Below are positions 13,641-23,130 of a stretch of 58,422 bases of DNA, piece by piece; position 1 is the first letter of the stretch, and every line of letters begins with the position of its first letter. The position numbers were made by a program, and so were the translations under genes. The DNA comes from a virus. The notes below the pieces were generated by a model. That model was not told the origin of the DNA, did not search any database, and worked only from the letters and a program-made list of their open reading frames with translations. The DNA is taken from positions 1 through 58,422 of IMG/VR virus record IMGVR_UViG_3300017756_001473, one strand, 5' to 3'.

Positions 13641-13891
13641 GCGACATTTCTATATTTAGAATCGACACAATGACCATGCCAAGTTTTCATATCGTCATTA
13701 CAGACATCGTCTTCAATCTTATCAATCCATTCTTTCATTTCTTCTTCGGGTTGTTTTCTTTTTCTCTCTGGCTTATCGCACATATATGTACCGTCTTTTT
13801 CATTGAAACACAATCCGTCAAGAGTTTCGATTGTGCTTACACAACCTGCAAGATATACTGTAATCAGTGTTGTAAAAATTATTCTAGTCAT
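13637..13891 (-). CDS. Small lipoprotein (84 aa)
   Basis: Lipobox LAGC (Cys17) after a short hydrophobic leader; the mature part is charged with five further Cys residues that could form disulfides (C28, C38, C63, C75). Periplasm-exposed, membrane-tethered. Overlaps both neighbours by four to eight bases. Could be an accessory of the respiratory cluster or a lysis lipoprotein; unresolved. Confidence 0.65.
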   Translation of the reverse strand: MTRIIFTTLITVYLAGCVSTIETLDGLCFNEKDGTYMCDKPERKRKQPEEEMKEWIDKIEDDVCNDDMKTWHGHCVDSKYRNVA

Positions 13892-14444
13892 AAAATATTC
13901 CCATTGTAAATCTGTACATTGGAGCTTCTGTACTTGGTGGTCTTATTGCGTGAGTTACTCCTTCTCCTAACCATAGTACAGCTCCTGGCACGTATGGTAC
14001 AGCGGCGTGGAATGTCTCTCCGTCATTTTCATAAATTATAGTTTCACCACCCCATTTATTATGCCACTCAAGGTTTGCATAGTAAACTATAGAAGTTTGT
14101 TTTCTATGTGTATGAGGCCAAAACTGTTGTCCTTGATAAACCAAATTGACTGAACAATATGTTGGTTTCTTATCCCCCATGATATCATGATATTCTTGAC
14201 AGAACTCATCAGGTATACCTAAATCTCCGAAGTAATCAAATTTTGTTTTACCATGTCTATCTCTTTCACCTTTTCTTGCTACGTGAGCAAGATAGTATGA
14301 TTTTGAGAATGGTGCTTCAACTCCGTCATAATCATTCCAACCAAGGCGATAGTCCTTCTTAAGTAATTCCTGCCACACTGCAACCCTTAAGTTCATAGGT
14401 AAAGCATTTGGTATCAGTTTATATAAATCACTTTCTAATTTCAT
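13884..14444 (-). CDS. 2OG-Fe(II) oxygenase-like protein (186 aa)
   Basis: Beta-helix features: H111-T-H113 (WPHTHRKQTS), WGGETIIYEN at 131-140, GAVLWLGEGVTH with H165, and an Arg near 178. The first ligand pair is HxH rather than HxD, so either the chemistry or the ligand assignment differs from the classical enzymes. No SD-rich start; ATG 14444. Substrate unknown. Confidence 0.7.
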   Translation of the reverse strand: MKLESDLYKLIPNALPMNLRVAVWQELLKKDYRLGWNDYDGVEAPFSKSYYLAHVARKGERDRHGKTKFDYFGDLGIPDEFCQEYHDIMGDKKPTYCSVNLVYQGQQFWPHTHRKQTSIVYYANLEWHNKWGGETIIYENDGETFHAAVPYVPGAVLWLGEGVTHAIRPPSTEAPMYRFTMGIFYD

Positions 14445-14459
14445 AATATAAAATATATC

Positions 14460-15557
14460 TTACAGTTTAAATCCTTCAAATGTATCTTCTTGGATATCTT
14501 GTTTGATACCACCTATGACATAAGATTCAATCTCTGTCTCCTGTGGTGCGTTCTGTAGTCCTCTACTGTTGAACCAGTGTTTAGTCCAAGGCAATGGATT
14601 ATTTGCACTAGAGATATCATACATTGCATTCAGGCCTATTGCTCTAAGTCTTTTGTTTGCTATGTACTCTACATATTGTCCAAGAAGTGGTACAGATAAT
14701 CCTATCATAGAACCTTCTTTAAACAAGAACTCTGCCCATTCTTTCTCTTGATTCACTGCGTCCTCATACATTGAGTAAACTTCTTTCTCACAATCTTTCA
14801 TAACCTTATGCATGATTTTATCTTTCTCATGGTTTGCATAACATTTTAGTATGTGTTGTGATACAGCAAGGTGTTGTGCTTCGTCTCTTGCAATAAGAGA
14901 TAGTATCTTTGCACTGCCTTCCATGACTTTCAGTTCACCGAAAGCGAAGGAACACGCAAAGGATACAAAGAAGCGTATTCCCTCTAATATATTCACACTG
15001 ATAAGTGCGAGATATAATGCTTTGTATAGTTCATAGTCGTCAACTTTTTGACCTAATAACTTCCTACGTCCTAGTTCAATGAAATGGTCGTATTTTTCCG
15101 TGACCATATCTGCCCTCTTAATGATTGCTTCTTCGTCTAATATGGTGTCAAATACGTCACTTGGGTCTGAGTATACATTCTTTATGATATGTGTATAACT
15201 TCTACTATGGATAGTCTCAAAGAAGTCCCATGTAATAATGCAAGACTCAAGTTCAGGAAGGGTCACGAATGGTAAGAACGATAATGCTGGTGCCCTACCC
15301 TGAACTGAGTCTAGCAAAGTCTGATACCTCAGATTAGAGGTGAATATATGTTTCTGTGATTTATTCAAAGAGGCATAGTCGTTCCTATCTTTCTGTAAAG
15401 ATACCTCTTCGGGTCTCCAAAAGAATCCTAATTGTTTCTGTGTCAGTTTATCAAATATAGGATACTTGAAGTCGTCAAATCGTTGTGTGTTTAAGGCTTC
15501 ACCAAAGAATATCTTCTCCTTGGTGTAGTCTACTTTGTTCCTGTTAAATACTGTCAT
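14460..15557 (-). CDS. nrdB: Ribonucleotide reductase class Ia, beta subunit
   Basis: 365 aa. Holds the diferric-tyrosyl radical. The block ETIHSRSYTHI carries the Glu and His ligands and the radical Tyr, DEAQH gives the second Glu/His pair, and SMIGLSVPLLGQYVEYI and the acidic C-terminus match E. coli NrdB closely. Works with NrdA to reduce ribonucleotides. The ATGA overlap with the upstream oxygenase gene (15554-15557) suggests one mRNA. Confidence 0.95.
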   Translation of the reverse strand: MTVFNRNKVDYTKEKIFFGEALNTQRFDDFKYPIFDKLTQKQLGFFWRPEEVSLQKDRNDYASLNKSQKHIFTSNLRYQTLLDSVQGRAPALSFLPFVTLPELESCIITWDFFETIHSRSYTHIIKNVYSDPSDVFDTILDEEAIIKRADMVTEKYDHFIELGRRKLLGQKVDDYELYKALYLALISVNILEGIRFFVSFACSFAFGELKVMEGSAKILSLIARDEAQHLAVSQHILKCYANHEKDKIMHKVMKDCEKEVYSMYEDAVNQEKEWAEFLFKEGSMIGLSVPLLGQYVEYIANKRLRAIGLNAMYDISSANNPLPWTKHWFNSRGLQNAPQETEIESYVIGGIKQDIQEDTFEGFKL

Positions 15558-16543
15558 TCTTCTATCTTCGTAAATTCTAAGTGTTCGTAATTGTTTACAA
15601 AAAATGATTTATTGTGTGTCACTTCCCAACCTTTGACCCAATTCGTCATTTTTTCATGTTCCATGCTATCAATGTCTTGTTGCATGTACGGATTCTCTCT
15701 TCCGTCATATCTCAAGACACCTATCTTTTCCCTTGACCATTCACTTGCTTCATAGTGAAACTCAGCACCTGACTGACCACAATGACTCAATTTACTTGCG
15801 TCTTTTGTATAGTAGTGCAAAAACATATGATATGAATAGTCACCCATAAAAGTATCTCGCCAGTGTACCACATTTGGGCCATGATACAAGAGGATATCTC
15901 CAACTTCTAAGTCTACATCAATAGCATTCTTTCTTTTTCTAATAGGAATGCCTTGAGTTTGTTCAAAGACTTTGTTTTCATTCATTGCAGGGTCACTAGA
16001 TGTATCCACCCAGTTCCTAGTGTTATCTAACCATATTTTCCATGGTTTGTCATTATCTGATTGATATCCTAAACAGATAGTGGCACTTATTTCACATGAG
16101 GGTCTATCAGAATGTGCTCTTAGATATGCACCTCTATCATATTTTCTAGTGAAAGAATAAGTTTGTTCCAACTCTATATCAAGTCTTTTATCTAATTCTT
16201 TATGTAACCACCTATGCATTGCAACTCCCATAGGTGTGGTATGTCCACCTCTAGAAGTATTGTGTGAAGAAACAGGACTATTTGGTATTGGTTCTAATTC
16301 TTCGTCAAAGACAGCTGCGTATGCGTCAGGCCATGGTTCAATTGTTTTCCATGTATCTAATGCAAAATCTGTTATTTCTTTTGGTATAACATTACGTAAG
16401 ACTAAGTAACGGTCTTTTATGAGTTTGACTGTATCGTCATTCATAAATCCGTGTGCGTCTTTCCCGTAATTCGGGCCGTCTTTATATGTTACTCTATATG
16501 GCACAAGCGTCACAATCCTCTTCATCGAATGGGTCATACCCAC
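15554..16543 (-). CDS. 2OG-Fe(II) oxygenase-like protein (329 aa)
   Basis: Inserted between nrdA and nrdB. HxD at H144-S-D146 (LRAHSDRPSCE), distal H227 and R229 in LYHGPNVVHWRD. The N-terminus overlaps nrdA by 50 bases; ATG 16543, 16537 and 16525 are all possible starts. Position suggests co-expression with deoxynucleotide synthesis, so a nucleotide or DNA substrate is possible but unproven. Confidence 0.75.
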   Translation of the reverse strand: MGMTHSMKRIVTLVPYRVTYKDGPNYGKDAHGFMNDDTVKLIKDRYLVLRNVIPKEITDFALDTWKTIEPWPDAYAAVFDEELEPIPNSPVSSHNTSRGGHTTPMGVAMHRWLHKELDKRLDIELEQTYSFTRKYDRGAYLRAHSDRPSCEISATICLGYQSDNDKPWKIWLDNTRNWVDTSSDPAMNENKVFEQTQGIPIRKRKNAIDVDLEVGDILLYHGPNVVHWRDTFMGDYSYHMFLHYYTKDASKLSHCGQSGAEFHYEASEWSREKIGVLRYDGRENPYMQQDIDSMEHEKMTNWVKGWEVTHNKSFFVNNYEHLEFTKIEE

Positions 16544-18836
16544 TCATTACATTAGCTGCGTCATCTACTGCGGAAGGCAATTCTTCTTTCACAACGTCTT
16601 CTTCTTTACCGTCCATAGTATTATGGTAGTAAGAAGTTTTCCACCCATATTTATATGTATTGAGCAAGTCATTTGCCATAACAGACACAGGAACTTCACC
16701 ATTTTCATAGTTCTCAGGGTTGTATGACCAGTTACCACTAATACCTTGGTCAAAGAACTTTTGCATAACTGCAACTACTTTGATATATCCAAGATTATCT
16801 TTCATATCCCATAGCAATGTATAGAAGTTCTTGAGTTGTGTATACTGAGGTACAACCTGTTTAAGTGTTCCCTTCTTACTCTTCTTAACTGACAAGTGGT
16901 CTCTAGGTGGTTCAATACCATTTGTCGCATTTGATACAACACTAGACGATTCACTAGGCATTTGTGCACTAAGTGTAGAATGTCTCATACCATGTTCTAG
17001 GACTTCGCCACGTAGCGCCTCCCAGTCTTTCTTATACTTTATAGTTACTAGGTCGTCCACGTCCTTTTTGTACGTATCTATGGGTAATATGCCCTTCGCA
17101 TACTTAGTTTTATGGTGCCAATCATTCTTACCCTTCTCTTTTGCAACGTTAATAGACGCTTTGATAAGTGAATATTGAAACTCTTCTGTTAGTTCATGGA
17201 TTAACTGTAAAGATTCTTCACTTCCATATTGTGCTTTGTTCTTTGCAAGATAATGTGCGAGACCAATATATCCTATACCAAGACTTCTTCTCTTGATTGT
17301 TGATATCTCAGCGGCTTTCACAGGGTATTCTTGATAGTCAATCAATTCGTCAAGTGCTCTGACTGATAGGTCACATAAGTGTTCTATCTCGTCCAACTTA
17401 ACAATACCTACGTTGACTGCACTTAAAATACACAATGCAATCTCACCTTTATAATCGTCAATAGATTGTATAGGTTTTGTAGGTAGAGTGATTTCCTGAC
17501 AAAGATTACTCATGTTCACTTTGTCAAGGAAAGCACTATGTGTGTTGCAGTGGTCTATATTCATGATATAGATTCTGCCAGTCTCTGCTCTTTCTTTTAG
17601 TAAATCTGTTATCAATTCTCTAGCATTTACCTTAGTCTTTGGAATACTAGTTGCACGTTCATACTTCTCGTACAATTCGTCAAACTCAGGCGTTCCAAAT
17701 GCGTCATATAGACCTTCTACAACGTGTGGTGAGAACAATGTAATGTCCTCGTTTTTGAGGAATCTCTGATAAAAGAGTTCACTCATTTGAATAGAGTAGT
17801 CTAGTTTCCTAACTCTATTGTCTTCTGTTCCCTTGTTATTCTTGAGAACAATAATATCGTTAATCTCTTGGTGCCAGATAGGAAAGTGTACTGTTGCACT
17901 CCCACCTCTTACACCGTTTTGTGTACAACAACGAACTGTAGATTCAAACTTCTTGAGGAATGGTATAACTCCTGTGTGTTGTACTTCACCACCACGAATC
18001 TTTGCACCTAATCCTCTGATACGTCCTGCGTTGATACCAATACCAGCACGTTGTGCTACATATTTTCCAATCGCCATATCACTTGAGAAAATAGAATCAA
18101 GAGAATCGTCACTGTCAACCAATACACAACTTGCAAATTGTTTGAGTGGTGTCCTTACACCTGCCATAATAGGTGTAGGAATATTAATCTTAAATGTAGA
18201 AATTGCGTCATAGTAATTCTTTACATACCATAACCTGTTCTTCTCACCATGACCATTGTATTTTTGAAACAATGTCATAGCAATCATCATATACATAAAC
18301 TGTGGTGTCTCATACAGTTCACCTGTACTTCTATCTTGTACAAGATACTTGTCTACTATCTGTTGTAAACCTGCATAAGTAAAATCAAAATCTCTTTGGT
18401 GTCTTATATAACTATTGCACGTATCGATTTCTTCTTCTGTATAATGTTTTAGAATCTCTTTGGTGTAAACACCTTGCTCTATGTTCTTTCCAATCATATC
18501 ATACAGTCTAGGATATATGTCTTTACCGTCTTTCCATTTAGTTCCAAAAACTTGTTTCTGTAGTGCAAACAATAAAAGTCTAGACGCTACAAACTGATAG
18601 TTAGGACTTTGTAATGAAATCAAATCTGAGGCTGACCTAATAAGGATACTCTGAATGTCCTTGGTTGTGATTCCGTCATAGAATTGAAGACCACTATTCA
18701 TTTCAACTAATGATTCAGAAACACCTGTAACGTTTTTACAAGCGGCTGTAACCATAACATGAATTTTTTCTAGATTAATTTCTACACGTGAACCATCGCT
18801 CTTTACTACCTTAATATCTCCATTGTCATGTGTCAT
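16494..18836 (-). CDS. nrdA: Ribonucleotide reductase class Ia, alpha subunit
   Basis: 780 aa. An N-terminal ATP-cone (VVKSDGSRVEINLEKIH) for allosteric control is followed by the barrel with active-site cysteines (SCVLVDSDDSLDSIF, NLCQEITLP), the GSATVHFPIWH segment, and the C-terminal redox pair in CDACAI that is re-reduced by thioredoxin or glutaredoxin. Full length, so no intron or split as in T4 nrdB or Aeh1 nrdA. Overlaps the primase stop by four bases. Confidence 0.95.
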   Translation of the reverse strand: MTHDNGDIKVVKSDGSRVEINLEKIHVMVTAACKNVTGVSESLVEMNSGLQFYDGITTKDIQSILIRSASDLISLQSPNYQFVASRLLLFALQKQVFGTKWKDGKDIYPRLYDMIGKNIEQGVYTKEILKHYTEEEIDTCNSYIRHQRDFDFTYAGLQQIVDKYLVQDRSTGELYETPQFMYMMIAMTLFQKYNGHGEKNRLWYVKNYYDAISTFKINIPTPIMAGVRTPLKQFASCVLVDSDDSLDSIFSSDMAIGKYVAQRAGIGINAGRIRGLGAKIRGGEVQHTGVIPFLKKFESTVRCCTQNGVRGGSATVHFPIWHQEINDIIVLKNNKGTEDNRVRKLDYSIQMSELFYQRFLKNEDITLFSPHVVEGLYDAFGTPEFDELYEKYERATSIPKTKVNARELITDLLKERAETGRIYIMNIDHCNTHSAFLDKVNMSNLCQEITLPTKPIQSIDDYKGEIALCILSAVNVGIVKLDEIEHLCDLSVRALDELIDYQEYPVKAAEISTIKRRSLGIGYIGLAHYLAKNKAQYGSEESLQLIHELTEEFQYSLIKASINVAKEKGKNDWHHKTKYAKGILPIDTYKKDVDDLVTIKYKKDWEALRGEVLEHGMRHSTLSAQMPSESSSVVSNATNGIEPPRDHLSVKKSKKGTLKQVVPQYTQLKNFYTLLWDMKDNLGYIKVVAVMQKFFDQGISGNWSYNPENYENGEVPVSVMANDLLNTYKYGWKTSYYHNTMDGKEEDVVKEELPSAVDDAANVMSGYDPFDEEDCDACAI

Positions 18837-19858
18837 GTTTTTTTATACTCCTGTAACTTAAGTTTAGCAGAAAGGCCTGAATAAGTGCAAGAGTTTATAA
18901 CTTCCACGATTTCATTTTGTGTCATGCCGTTCATTATCATATCATTAATATCTTTGAGTCCTTCGACTCTTTTATCACCCCAAATACATACGGTAAATCC
19001 GAGGTCAATAACCTCGTCAATCTTTTTAACTATCTCAGTGTTTCGTGGTTCGTTATCATAAATTATTATTGCATTCTCTTTTAGATTTTGTATCTTTTTA
19101 AAATCACTACCGCCAACTGCTATAGAGTTAGGTAGGAATAGACTATCTATCGGCCCTTCTGTGACATAGATTGTCTTTGACTTGTCCACATTGTTGATGT
19201 TGTAGATGAGTGGTACGTCATCTACGAATCTCATGGTTAAGTATCTCAAGGGCGTGTCGTTGATTGCCCTGCCACTTACACCAATCAATTCACCATTCTC
19301 TGAATAAAATGGGAAAACTATTCTAGGGTCTTTGCCTAATTCTCTATTTCTGTACTTACTACTTAAGAAAGACAGACTTTGTGCTTGAGTAACATACCAT
19401 AGTTCTCTGATAATAGAGTCGTCTAACTGTCGGTCTTGAAGGTATTCTCTTGATTCCGTCTTTTCCCATGCACGAACAGCGACTGCTGACAAATCGTCCC
19501 TAGTCGTATTTAGAATGTTCTTACTTTTAAACTTAAAGTCGTTTGCACTTGGCATTTTCTGTTTCTTGACTTTAACTTTACCGCCTTTTTCCTGTAGATA
19601 TTCTTTCAGATATTCTCTGTGGATATCAGGAAAGTGGTCTTTTAAGAAGTGGACGGACGAAGTAGACTTGCCACAATTGTGACATTTGTATATAAAGTTT
19701 TGGTCTACCTGAAAGTGATATCCCCTTGCCTTGTGTTTATTCTTTTGTGAATCACCACAATAGGGACACCTGTGATTTAGTGTCTTATCGTTCTTCCACT
19801 TGCAGACATCGAGTCTCGATGCCACCATAGACAAATATTTGCGTTCTAACCATATCAT
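18833..19858 (-). CDS. DNA primase, T4 gp61-like
   Basis: 341 aa. Zinc finger with C31-P-Y-C34 and C59-H-N-C62, then a TOPRIM domain: EGPIDS at 234-239 (Glu motif) and YDNE at 267-270 (DxD-like motif). Makes RNA primers for lagging-strand synthesis with the gp41-like helicase at 33532-34935. ATG 19858 is eight bases after TATAAT, so the mRNA is probably leaderless or nearly so. Confidence 0.9.
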   Translation of the reverse strand: MIWLERKYLSMVASRLDVCKWKNDKTLNHRCPYCGDSQKNKHKARGYHFQVDQNFIYKCHNCGKSTSSVHFLKDHFPDIHREYLKEYLQEKGGKVKVKKQKMPSANDFKFKSKNILNTTRDDLSAVAVRAWEKTESREYLQDRQLDDSIIRELWYVTQAQSLSFLSSKYRNRELGKDPRIVFPFYSENGELIGVSGRAINDTPLRYLTMRFVDDVPLIYNINNVDKSKTIYVTEGPIDSLFLPNSIAVGGSDFKKIQNLKENAIIIYDNEPRNTEIVKKIDEVIDLGFTVCIWGDKRVEGLKDINDMIMNGMTQNEIVEVINSCTYSGLSAKLKLQEYKKT

Positions 19859-19866
19859 GTCTAGCC

Positions 19867-19895
19867 ATTATACTAGATAGATATGGTTTGAACAA
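19867..19895 (-). promoter_or_regulatory. Type B promoter, TTGTTC-17-TATAAT, before primase
   Basis: TATAAT (19872-19867), 17-base spacer, TTGTTC (19895-19890), preceded by AAAACACC, resembling the AAAACCC block of other type B promoters. ATG 19858 follows eight bases after the -10. Confidence 0.6.
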
Positions 19896-19901
19896 GGTGT
19901 T

Positions 19902-20144
19902 TTATTCAGAATCTTCTAGAGGTTCTTCTTTAGTTCCGCCTTCACCGTCAGGCACGACATGGTAGTCAATCCCTGCGACTTCTTCTCCTGCTAACCATTT
20001 CTCTAGTTTTTCATTGTACTCTACCATAGCACCTTCATATGATTTCATCATAAGTTTGTACCCTTCACTGTTTTTATCAGTTTTAGGTGATGGCCCTAGG
20101 TCAGGTTTTACTAGTGGAAAGTCTTCTGCTTTTCTATCACTCAT
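19902..20144 (-). CDS. Hypothetical acidic protein (80 aa)
   Basis: Low-complexity acidic protein with a helical core (SYEGAMVEYNEKLEKWLAGEE) and a Gly/Glu-rich tail. It overlaps the upstream membrane gene by eight bases. I recognise no family. Confidence 0.6.
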   Translation of the reverse strand: MSDRKAEDFPLVKPDLGPSPKTDKNSEGYKLMMKSYEGAMVEYNEKLEKWLAGEEVAGIDYHVVPDGEGGTKEEPLEDSE

Positions 20145-20949
20145 TTCTATCTCCTAAGAATGTAGTTTTATTTAGGTTTTTTTTCGGCACTCTAACAACA
20201 ATTCTAGGTTGTTCTGGCGCTTTATAATTTGCTATCAAACTCGTAGCAGTTATTAACAACAATAGTGCGAGAGGGTCAAATACAAATATCAATGCAATGA
20301 TTACCCACCTTACCGCATTGTCCAAATAGTTTTGTGCCTCGTCTTGTCCGTATAACATTTCTGCAACGTACTTAATTGGCCCAATCTCCCCTTCTTGTTC
20401 TAACTGCAATCTTTGAAAAGGTAATTTCTCTTCATTCAATTGTACTATATCATCTACGACTGTGTCAATATCATTTCCGATTTCTTGTCGTTCTTCTTTC
20501 TGTCGTCTATCAATATAGTTTCTATCTTGAGGTCTAGCAGTTGCAATAATGTTATCTAGGTTTGCAATCCTATCTTCCAGTCTCTGTAATTCGTTGTTTT
20601 TTGCGTCAAGTCTTTTCTCTATGATAGACATTTCTAGTGAGTATGAATCACCCTGTAGTGTTTGTTCTATGTTTGCTTTAGATAGGAAACCAAATATACC
20701 CAGTGAGGTAATCAACATGAGAACAAATACTGAAAATGCAAGATAATATTTCATATAGTTCAATTGATTCCAAAACAAATGAACATAAGCCGCTGTGACT
20801 ATCTTACCAAATTCTAGTGCACTCATCATGACTATCGTGGACATATACGCACCAGCAAATATAATCCCCATACCTATTACTGAAAAATAGGCGGCGATAC
20901 CTGCTATCATTAGACTGGTGGCTAATGCCAAATAGTTTAGAAATTTCAT
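20137..20949 (-). CDS. Multi-span membrane protein with periplasmic or cytoplasmic coiled coil (270 aa)
   Basis: Hydrophobic spans near residues 5-25, 27-45, 68-90 and 213-242 flank a long coiled coil (about 95-185, with regular Leu/Ile and charged residues). The ALEFGKIVTAAYVHLFW segment near residue 45-60 recalls conserved membrane proteins of marine T4-like phages. It may sense or remodel the host membrane; function unknown. Confidence 0.65.
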   Translation of the reverse strand: MKFLNYLALATSLMIAGIAAYFSVIGMGIIFAGAYMSTIVMMSALEFGKIVTAAYVHLFWNQLNYMKYYLAFSVFVLMLITSLGIFGFLSKANIEQTLQGDSYSLEMSIIEKRLDAKNNELQRLEDRIANLDNIIATARPQDRNYIDRRQKEERQEIGNDIDTVVDDIVQLNEEKLPFQRLQLEQEGEIGPIKYVAEMLYGQDEAQNYLDNAVRWVIIALIFVFDPLALLLLITATSLIANYKAPEQPRIVVRVPKKNLNKTTFLGDRNE

Positions 20950-20952
20950 AAT

Positions 20953-21714
20953 TTATTTTGGTTTTCTAGTCCAAAGCTCAAAAAATCTTTTGTCTTGTTT
21001 CCTTTTCTTTCTCATTGTGGGTGGCATTGCAATGCCTGGCCCTGTTGCGTTCACTGGTGCATCTTCATTTAATTTATCTTCTCTCATGTATCCCATTAAA
21101 TCATCTGCAAGTTGAATACCTGCGGAATAATCGGAAGGATAATGTAGACCTGCTTCTACTCGTCCCCAACCACATATATATGCACCTTTGAATAATCCTT
21201 CTCTATGGTCAGGATATTTACTTGCATAGTAATTAGCAACAACTCTAGACTGCACTGCGTGTCCACTTGGATATGCAGGACTTTTTGCAGTTGTTGTTAC
21301 ATATGGTTTAAATTCCATATTTAATGCTTCTGCTAATTGGTATGGTCTTGGTCGGTTAAAGAAGTTTTTGTAATGTTTGATAACGGGACTGCACTGGTCT
21401 TCCATGTATTCAATCGTATCAACATTAAACTCTAAATCATTTTGTTCCATATATGCTTTGATATAGTAAGAACCGTCTTCGTCACAATCTACGTATTGTC
21501 TTTTAGTTATTGCGGTAGTATTTTTTAGAAGTTCTTGTATCTTCTTAATGTCATCTACCGTAGCAGTTGAATTGTTTGCTGGTGGCGGTGCAGTCATTAT
21601 TTTCTGCCAACCAGTATCCCATAAATCTATTTTATTGTATTTTGGTTTCTTCAACTCCGCTTGGTGTTTGAAGACCATGTCATTTACTTTTGTAACTTCC
21701 TCAATAAACATCAT
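20953..21714 (-). CDS. PAP2-family acid phosphatase
   Basis: 253 aa. The three PAP2 motifs are present: K116-x6-R123-P124 (KNFFNRPRP), P149-S-G-H152 (YPSGHAVQSR), and R185...G...H191-Y-P-S-D195 (RVEAGLHYPSD). Class A acid phosphatases and vanadium haloperoxidases share this fold; dephosphorylation of nucleotides or lipids is likely. No signal peptide, so it acts in the cytoplasm or inside the virion (inference). Confidence 0.85.
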   Translation of the reverse strand: MMFIEEVTKVNDMVFKHQAELKKPKYNKIDLWDTGWQKIMTAPPPANNSTATVDDIKKIQELLKNTTAITKRQYVDCDEDGSYYIKAYMEQNDLEFNVDTIEYMEDQCSPVIKHYKNFFNRPRPYQLAEALNMEFKPYVTTTAKSPAYPSGHAVQSRVVANYYASKYPDHREGLFKGAYICGWGRVEAGLHYPSDYSAGIQLADDLMGYMREDKLNEDAPVNATGPGIAMPPTMRKKRKQDKRFFELWTRKPK

Positions 21715-22300
21715 CTGCTGTTACCAATACTCTGTGTTCTTCTAGAAATCCTATGTAAACAGGAACACCATACACTATACTATGTTCTGCTACAATCTTT
21801 ATAGGTGATTTTGGTCTATATCTATTATCATTTTGATAGATGGCAAGTCTAAGATTGTATGTGACTCCCACACGTAAGTCTGCAAGATTTATAGTTTCTT
21901 GTAGTGTCTCAGACGTGACTAAATTTTTCTCCTTTAAGTGTCTGTAAAACTTTTCACATAACTCGTCTGCTTGGTCTTCTGTTAATCTTGTTTCTTCTTT
22001 GAGTAATGCGAGTGCTACTGCGTATGAGGCAAATGCTGATTTACCAAATGGTATTTTTTCTATAAGTTTTTTTAGATTGAATACCAATCTATGTAATGGT
22101 GTAAGTGACGCTTTCTCATCAGACGTAGTAGGTTTGTTTTCTAGTTTTACTGCAGGATTCTTTGGGTCGGGTTTATGCGTGATTCTTTTACCGTTCTTAT
22201 CAATGAAACCGAACTTGTATGCTTGCGTTTTCACGAAAGGTGTTGTTAACATCTTAAGTATACGGAATACAATTAGCGTGTCTATTATTCGGGTGGCCAT
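21701..22300 (-). CDS. Conserved T4-like protein (199 aa)
   Basis: Begins MATRIIDTLIVFRILKMLTTPF, a pattern I recall in marine T4-like phage proteins with TPFxxTxAxKxGxID, possibly virion-associated. An alpha-helical middle (IEKIPFGKSAFASYAVALALLKEE) and a beta-rich end (GVTYNLRLAIYQ). A TATAAATA box five bases before the ATG predicts late, leaderless expression, in line with a structural or assembly role. Confidence 0.7.
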   Translation of the reverse strand: MATRIIDTLIVFRILKMLTTPFVKTQAYKFGFIDKNGKRITHKPDPKNPAVKLENKPTTSDEKASLTPLHRLVFNLKKLIEKIPFGKSAFASYAVALALLKEETRLTEDQADELCEKFYRHLKEKNLVTSETLQETINLADLRVGVTYNLRLAIYQNDNRYRPKSPIKIVAEHSIVYGVPVYIGFLEEHRVLVTADDVY

Positions 22301-22305
22301 ATATC

Positions 22306-22313
22306 TATTTATA
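22306..22313 (-). promoter_or_regulatory. Type C (late-type) TATAAATA box
   Basis: Perfect late core five bases before ATG 22300, with no SD between. Confidence 0.65.
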
Positions 22314-22680
22314 CCTCTCGAAGGGTCATTGCAAGAGTTTCGTCTATTGGAACCTCTACTTCAAATCCCTCTTCAACGTATCCAAGATATATAAGCATTG
22401 TTTTGATTGACGACCAATAACCTTGGTCTTTGATTTTAAACTTTAACATTCTCATTGACGCTTCATATCCAAAGACATTGAAAATACAAATGAGGTGATT
22501 AAGCATGAGACGTTCTCTAAGTTCTCCGTGTTGATAGTATCTAAAGAGAAGTCTTTTAAGGTATCGGAACCTACGTAAGTCTTCATAAAAATCTTCCATG
22601 TCCTCACACTGAGGGTCATCATAGTGTTTTATTGCGTAGGCGGCGAAGTTCTTAGCTGTAAGTTTGTCAAATAGACTCAT
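22309..22680 (-). CDS. Conserved T4-like helical protein (123 aa)
   Basis: Nearly all-alpha: DFYEDLRRFRYLKRLLFRYY and ELRERLMLNHLICIFNVFG. Recalls the small DUF7207-like proteins conserved in T4-like phages (from memory, low certainty). Its start region follows a hairpin at 22697-22717. Function unknown. Confidence 0.65.
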   Translation of the reverse strand: MSLFDKLTAKNFAAYAIKHYDDPQCEDMEDFYEDLRRFRYLKRLLFRYYQHGELRERLMLNHLICIFNVFGYEASMRMLKFKIKDQGYWSSIKTMLIYLGYVEEGFEVEVPIDETLAMTLREV

Positions 22681-22696
22681 AATAATATATTTTTGT

Positions 22697-22717
22697 TTAC
22701 ACTAGTATATAGTGTAA
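22697..22717 (-). other. Hairpin upstream of the 123-aa gene
   Basis: TTACACTA/TAGTGTAA, 8-bp stem with a 5-base loop, in the short gap between two genes. No U-tract follows on the minus strand, so a processing site or translational element is as likely as a terminator. Confidence 0.45.
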
Positions 22718-22726
22718 GGAAGAAGA

Positions 22727-23125
22727 TTAGACTAATGAACCGTATACTTTAAATGAACCTGATTCTAATTTCTCAGTTCTGATTTTCATAGTATAGTTCA
22801 TAGATTCTTCTTCAATTTCGTCATGAGGAGTATCTACTGATTTACCCATGATATCTCCGTAACGTTTGAAAGAGATTTCAAACTCTCCACTTTCGTTCAT
22901 GTCCATGTCGTTTATATTTCCGTCATGTGACAATCCAAGTAAAGCAAGTTTTGCTTCCATTTGTGCAACAGCAGCTTTTGGATTTATGTATTCCATAGAA
23001 GCAGTGTGACCTAAAATTGCATTGAGTCTTGTTTTAATTTCTGCGTCATCTATGTTGTGTTCCCCACCCATTCCTTCGTATGAATGGTCAAGGTCTTCTA
23101 CTAGATATGTTTTAAAAGTTTTCAT
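22727..23125 (-). CDS. Probable prohead/virion-associated protein (132 aa)
   Basis: I choose ATG 23125 (MKTFKTYLVEDLDHS); upstream in-frame codons would begin inside the neighbour. The N-terminus resembles the T4 capsid-targeting sequence MKTYQEFIAEA, with a potential prohead-protease site after LVE (inference). A GATAAATA box five bases before the ATG suggests late expression. The rest is an acidic alpha/beta protein of unknown function. Confidence 0.65.
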   Translation of the reverse strand: MKTFKTYLVEDLDHSYEGMGGEHNIDDAEIKTRLNAILGHTASMEYINPKAAVAQMEAKLALLGLSHDGNINDMDMNESGEFEISFKRYGDIMGKSVDTPHDEIEEESMNYTMKIRTEKLESGSFKVYGSLV

Positions 23126-23130
23126 ATGTG

